Of a stretch of DNA of 10,244 nt, positions 7,832-10,244 are shown in pieces. The notes under the pieces are model-generated. The model saw nothing but the letters and a program-made list of their open reading frames with translations, ran no database searches and was not told the DNA's origin. Source of the stretch: an uncultured Flavobacteriaceae bacterium (GTDB taxonomy: Bacteria > Bacteroidota > Bacteroidia > Flavobacteriales > Flavobacteriaceae); contig CALZKX010000250.1 in NCBI GenBank assembly GCA_945788155.1, positions 1 to 10,244 of the forward strand, given 5' to 3'. Each line of letters starts with the position of its first letter. The first letter of the stretch is position 1. Made by a program: the position numbers and the translations under genes.

Positions 7832-7954
7832 TTATCTTATAAGAATAAATAAAAATTTGGTAATACCATATACTTTATTTCGTCTTTGTTGGTAAAAAAC
7901 ACCAATATTAGCTTCAATGTTTGAAGGAACAATGAAGCGCTTACTCTTTGACAT
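7832..7954 (-). pseudogene. Unrecognised short open frame (40 codons from ATG), possible gene remnant
   Basis: On the minus strand an ATG at 7954 opens a 40-residue frame beginning MSKSKRFIVPSNIEAN, continuing through GVFYQQRRNKVYG and ending FLFILIR before TAA at 7834-7832. The same frame stays open upstream to a stop at 7999-7997, so about 54 codons lack a stop. The first 30 residues have mixed codons and a sensible amino-acid composition, while the last ten look like A/T-rich non-coding sequence. I do not recognise the protein. It may be a decayed fragment of a larger gene, or chance. It overlaps the inverted repeats at 7911-7971, and its end lies 109 bases upstream of the regulator start. 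Confidence 0.2.
7911..7938. repeat. Imperfect 11-bp inverted repeat (possible hairpin)
   Basis: Arms GCTTCAATGTT (7911-7921) and AACAATGAAGC (7928-7938) pair at 10 of 11 positions around a six-base loop (TGAAGG). No T-run follows directly on either strand, so it does not read as a standard intrinsic terminator, and it sits between divergently transcribed genes where none is needed. It could be a transcript hairpin, an operator, or the trace of a lost mobile sequence. Confidence 0.5.
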
Positions 7955-7971
7955 GTCAATTAACAGGTTAA
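7948..7971. promoter_or_regulatory. Two abutting 12-bp dyads, candidate operator
   Basis: TTGACATGTCAA (7948-7959) is a perfect 12-bp palindrome. The next 12 bases, TTAACAGGTTAA (7960-7971), form 5-bp arms around a two-base centre. The two dyads agree at 9 of 12 positions, giving a head-to-tail pair with no gap. Further half-site-like GTTAA (7996-8000) and GTCAA (8014-8018) follow towards the plus-strand gene. Tandem dyads between divergent genes are typical of a dimeric repressor or activator site; which protein would bind is unknown. Confidence 0.35.
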
Positions 7972-8031
7972 CTTTGCTTAGACGAAAGTTCTGAAGTTAA
8001 ATCTCTAGAGTAAGTCAACATGGAAAAATTA

Positions 8032-8063
8032 TTGGGAAAATGGTTGCTAAAATTGTATTTTAG
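8032..8063 (+). promoter_or_regulatory. Weak candidate promoter for the DUF2892-family gene
   Basis: TTG at 8032-8034 is followed after 21 bases by TATTTTAG at 8056-8063, which keeps the TA and the first two T of the Bacteroidota TAnnTTTG element. It would leave a leader of about 20 bases before the ATG at 8089. The match is partial, in A/T-rich sequence. Confidence 0.22.
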
Positions 8064-8088
8064 TTTAACCATATAAAAATTTATTATT

Positions 8089-8292
8089 ATGAAAACAAAC
8101 ATGGGAAATACCGACAAAGGCATAAGAATAGTTATAGCAATCACTATTGCTTTGTTGTATTATTTTAATGTGATTGAAGGTACACTTGCTTATATATTAA
8201 TGGCAATAGCATTTATATTTTTACTCACAAGCCTTATTAGCTTTTGTCCTTTGTACAAAATATTTGGGTTTAGCACCTCTAAAAAGAAGTAG
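8089..8292 (+). CDS. DUF2892 / YgaP-like small inner-membrane protein
   Basis: The 67-residue protein matches the layout of the DUF2892 (YgaP-like transmembrane) family. It has a short N-terminal stretch with M-G-x-x-D-K-x-I-R (5-13), a first membrane helix (about 12-29), a short turn (N-V-I-E-G-T), a second helix (about 33-51), then S-F-C-P-L-Y-K-I-F-G-F-S-T and a lysine tail. In YgaP the domain anchors a rhodanese domain; stand-alone copies like this one have no assigned function. Cys53 is kept, while the position where I expect a second cysteine (STC in many relatives) is Ser64. The ATG at 8089 gives the usual N-terminus, though the Met at residue 5 (8101) could also serve. It is the only plus-strand gene, divergent from the regulator and convergent with clpS, so it is probably monocistronic. 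Confidence 0.88.
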   Translation: MKTNMGNTDKGIRIVIAITIALLYYFNVIEGTLAYILMAIAFIFLLTSLISFCPLYKIFGFSTSKKK

Positions 8293-8365
8293 GCTAACAA
8301 CTTTAGAAATACTTGAGCTAATCAAAAAAGTAACAAGGTTTATATGCTTAATGCATAATGAGTAC

Positions 8366-8641
8366 TTAAACAATTTCTGCACTCAACCCAGCATTAAGCA
8401 ACCTAGAGCATCTAGGTTTTAAATCAGCATACTCACCAGTTTTTACAGTACATTTTCCTTTATAATGAACTAATATAGCGCATTGTTCGGCTTGTTCGGG
8501 TGTGTGTTCGCAAACATCAACAAGGGTATCTATTACATGATCAAAAGTATTAACATCATCGTTAAATAAAACAATCTCGTTTTGCTTAACAACTTCTTCT
8601 TTTACAGAAACTTTTTCTAATATTTTTTCCTTTATACTCAT
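8366..8641 (-). CDS. clpS: ATP-dependent Clp protease adaptor ClpS
   Basis: ClpS binds N-degron substrates and delivers them to ClpAP-type protease in the cytoplasm. The 91-residue product has a short lysine- and glutamate-rich N-terminal extension (about 1-20), then the ClpS core: the N-D-D motif in IVLFNDDVNTFDHVIDTL, the helix EHTPEQAEQCAILVHYKGKC with the conserved His, and a C-terminal strand ending GLSAEIV. The N-D-D and His-x-x-G-K features are those that hold the substrate N-terminus in known ClpS proteins. The frame can be read from an upstream ATG at 8683, but that adds 14 residues and overlaps prmA by 28 bases. The ATG at 8641 leaves a 14-base gap after the prmA stop and starts with the typical MSIKEK, so I prefer it. 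It is the last gene of the tpiA-prmA-clpS cluster. Confidence 0.93.
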   Translation of the reverse strand: MSIKEKILEKVSVKEEVVKQNEIVLFNDDVNTFDHVIDTLVDVCEHTPEQAEQCAILVHYKGKCTVKTGEYADLKPRCSRLLNAGLSAEIV

Positions 8642-8655
8642 CGAGTAATTTTTGG

Positions 8656-9492
8656 CTAATTTATAAATTTTAACGAAACCCAATTATTTCTCTCTAAGCT
8701 TTCTTGGAGTTTTAAACCATATTTAGAGCATTCTTTTTCTATTATAGGAATATCATGATTGTAAAATCCGCTTAAAAATAATTGTCCTTCTTTATTTAAA
8801 CATGCTGCATATTTTGAGATATCTGCCAATAAAATATTTCTGTTGATATTGGCAATAACAATATCATAGCTTTTACTTTCTAATAAGCTTGCATCACCTT
8901 CGTACACCGAAATATGCTTGCAATTGTTGCGTTCAACATTTTCCAAACTGTTTATATAACACCAATTATCTATATCTATTGCATCAATTTTTGTTGCACC
9001 TCTCATTTCGGCTAAAATAGCTAAAACACCAGTACCACAACCCATATCTAAAACCGATTTGTTTGTAAAGTCATTGTTTAAAATATGCTGAATCATCATG
9101 TGTGTTGTTTCATGGTGTCCTGTACCAAAACTCATTTTAGGCTCAATAACTATATTATATTTGGTATTTGGTATTTCATGAAAAGGGGCTCTTACTGTAC
9201 AAACATCATCAACAACTATAGGTTTAAAGTTCTTTTCCCATTCTTCATTCCAGTTGGTTTGTTCTATCTCGTTAAAAGTGTAATTTATATTAAACTCGTT
9301 TGATTTTAAAATTTGACTGTCGGTTAAAATTTCATTGTTCCATTCTTCTTTTTTAATATACGCTGTCACACCATTTTCGGTCTCAACAAAACTTTCAAAG
9401 CCAGCATATCCCAATTCTGCAATAAGTATCTCAACAGCTGGAACCAAAGGTTGAACAGTAAAATAATAACCAATATATATTGAGTTTGACAT
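8656..9492 (-). CDS. prmA: Ribosomal protein L11 methyltransferase PrmA
   Basis: PrmA uses S-adenosylmethionine to methylate ribosomal protein L11 on its N-terminal amine and lysine side chains, in the cytoplasm. The 278-residue protein has an N-terminal substrate-recognition domain (about 1-90, including W-x-x-E-W-E-K-N-F-K-P) and a linker with the family motif MSFGTGHHETT (120-130). The class I methyltransferase fold carries the SAM-binding glycine motif VLDMGCGTGVLAI at 147-159, an acidic strand end I-D-A-I-D-I-D (169-175) and the catalytic-loop motif IANINRNIL (213-221). It is slightly shorter than the E. coli protein (293), as is usual in this phylum. The start is 2 bases after the tpiA stop, so translation is probably coupled; clpS follows after 14 bases. 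Confidence 0.95.
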   Translation of the reverse strand: MSNSIYIGYYFTVQPLVPAVEILIAELGYAGFESFVETENGVTAYIKKEEWNNEILTDSQILKSNEFNINYTFNEIEQTNWNEEWEKNFKPIVVDDVCTVRAPFHEIPNTKYNIVIEPKMSFGTGHHETTHMMIQHILNNDFTNKSVLDMGCGTGVLAILAEMRGATKIDAIDIDNWCYINSLENVERNNCKHISVYEGDASLLESKSYDIVIANINRNILLADISKYAACLNKEGQLFLSGFYNHDIPIIEKECSKYGLKLQESLERNNWVSLKFIN

Positions 9493-9494
9493 TA

Positions 9495-10244
9495 TTAAAA
9501 AGCATTTACAATGGCATAAAAATCTTCGGCATTAAGTGATGCGCCTCCAATTAAACCACCATCTACATCTGGTTTTGAGAATATTTCCTTGGCATTATTA
9601 GGTTTTACACTGCCTCCATAAAGGATAGCAACCTCATTTGCGATTGAATTGCCATATCTACTCATCAATGTTTCTCTTATAAATCTATGCATATCTTGTG
9701 CTTGCTCTGGACTTGCGGTTTCTCCTGTACCAATTGCCCAAACTGGTTCGTAGGCCAAAACTATGTTTTTCCAAGCATCATCAGGCAAATGAAACAATGC
9801 TTTTTTAATTTGGCTTTCGACTACATCTTCATGATTATTAGACTTTCTATCGGTCAATTCTTCTCCAAAACAAAAAATAACTCGCATATTGTTGCTTAAA
9901 GCACTATCCACTTTTTTGGCTAAATCTTCATCTGTTTCAATAAAATACGCACGACGTTCGCTATGACCTAAAATGACGGTTTGAATGCCTATACTAGTAA
10001 GCATATTGGCACTCACTTCTCCTGTAAAAGCACCACTTTCGGCAAAATGCATATTTTGTGCTACAACTTCTATATCATGGTTTTTTAAAGCTTGAAAAGC
10101 ATGATGTAAATTCACAAAAGAAGGTGCTATCATAACCTCAGCTTGTGAAGTTTTTACTTGTTTTTTCAAGTTTGAAATAAGCACTTCTGTTTCTGAAATG
10201 TTACTATTCATTTTCCAGTTACCTGCTACAATTTGCTTTCTCAT
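9495..10244 (-). CDS. tpiA: Triosephosphate isomerase
   Basis: This enzyme interconverts dihydroxyacetone phosphate and glyceraldehyde 3-phosphate in glycolysis and gluconeogenesis, as a cytoplasmic homodimer. The 249 residues are a full TIM barrel: AGNWKMN at 7-13 with the catalytic Lys11, the electrophilic His94 in ILGHSERR, the base Glu166 in AYEPVWAIGTG (flexible loop 6 follows), and the phosphate-binding LYGGSVKPNN (208-217) and GGLIGGASL (229-237). Length is normal. The ATG is the last three bases of the window, so the gene is complete but its promoter and leader lie outside. It is the first visible gene of a tight cluster with prmA (2-base gap) and clpS. Confidence 0.97.
   Translation of the reverse strand: MRKQIVAGNWKMNSNISETEVLISNLKKQVKTSQAEVMIAPSFVNLHHAFQALKNHDIEVVAQNMHFAESGAFTGEVSANMLTSIGIQTVILGHSERRAYFIETDEDLAKKVDSALSNNMRVIFCFGEELTDRKSNNHEDVVESQIKKALFHLPDDAWKNIVLAYEPVWAIGTGETASPEQAQDMHRFIRETLMSRYGNSIANEVAILYGGSVKPNNAKEIFSKPDVDGGLIGGASLNAEDFYAIVNAF

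Larger units (their letters stand above)
7723..8088. other. Divergent intergenic region between the regulator and the DUF2892-family gene
   Basis: These 366 bases hold no recognised gene. The part next to the regulator (7723-7850) is very A/T-rich. It contains a near-palindrome at 7738-7751 (TTA-C-CAATTG-T-TAA), the TGTTAAGGTA element at 7746-7755, a GTATGG pair 11 bases apart (7801-7806, 7812-7817) and a perfect TCTTATAAGA palindrome at 7835-7844. The stretch 7880-8020 is less A/T-biased and dense in dyads: an 11-bp inverted repeat at 7911-7938, abutting 12-bp dyads at 7948-7959 and 7960-7971, and CTCTAGAG at 8003-8010. It also contains a minus-strand frame open from 7996 to 7832. No tRNA or known riboswitch was recognised. 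No good TAnnTTTG promoter was found for the regulator. Confidence 0.6.

Noticed and set aside
7917..7994. Plus-strand 25-codon frame in the divergent region, opposite the minus-strand frame
   Set aside because: It is very short, without a recognisable product, and the opposite strand has the longer and more coding-like frame.
8020..8076. Plus-strand 18-codon frame (MEKLLGKW...) just before the DUF2892-family gene
   Set aside because: It is too short to support from sequence alone, and its bases overlap the candidate promoter.
8343..8357. Small inverted repeat TATGC-TTAAT-GCATA in the convergent gap between the DUF2892-family gene and clpS
   Set aside because: The stem is only five base pairs, A/T-rich and without a following T-run on either strand, too weak to call a terminator.
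9085..9303. Plus-strand open frame of 72 codons
   Set aside because: It lies entirely antisense inside prmA, whose motifs are clear. The peptide has no recognisable features, so it is a shadow frame.
9687..9899. Plus-strand open frame of 70 codons
   Set aside because: It is antisense inside tpiA and rich in Cys and Phe as expected from reverse reading; no start context or domain supports it.
1..10244. CRISPR arrays, insertion sequences, tRNA or rRNA genes
   Set aside because: No regularly spaced repeats, no intact transposase with terminal repeats and no cloverleaf-like segment were found on reading both strands.

Overview
The window looks like the chromosome of a member of the Bacteroidota, most likely family Flavobacteriaceae. 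It is strongly A+T rich. It carries a SusC/SusD pair whose lipoproteins have acidic stretches after the lipid cysteine, a propeller/Y_Y_Y/LuxR-type membrane regulator, and start codons preceded by A/T-rich leaders without a clear Shine-Dalgarno sequence. All genes are on the minus strand except one small membrane protein gene.

Left part (1-7722, read right to left): a polysaccharide-utilisation-type locus. A 935-residue membrane-spanning regulator (4915-7722) is followed, after a 299-base gap, by a SusC-type TonB-dependent outer-membrane transporter (1586-4615), its SusD partner lipoprotein (95-1576), and the first 27 codons of a further lipoprotein (83 down to base 1) in the position usually held by a surface glycan-binding protein. 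The last three genes are 9-11 bases apart and probably form one operon. No glycoside hydrolase, lyase or sulfatase is visible, so the substrate cannot be named; any enzymes would lie beyond base 1.

Middle (7723-8365): a 366-base divergent intergenic region with an imperfect 11-bp inverted repeat, two abutting 12-bp dyads and an unrecognised short open frame, then a small two-helix membrane protein of the DUF2892/YgaP-like family (8089-8292, plus strand) and a 73-base convergent gap.

Right part (8366-10244): a tight housekeeping cluster, transcribed tpiA, prmA, clpS: triosephosphate isomerase, ribosomal protein L11 methyltransferase and the ClpS adaptor. tpiA begins exactly at the right edge of the window.

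How it may work together: the regulator would sense a glycan fragment in the periplasm through its propeller and Y_Y_Y domains and act on DNA directly through a cytoplasmic LuxR-type helix-turn-helix, with no kinase or receiver domain. A 10-base element TGTTAAGCTA (9/10 or better) occurs just upstream of both the regulator and susC and twice around the regulator's stop codon. It is the best candidate in the window for an undescribed regulatory site linking the two.
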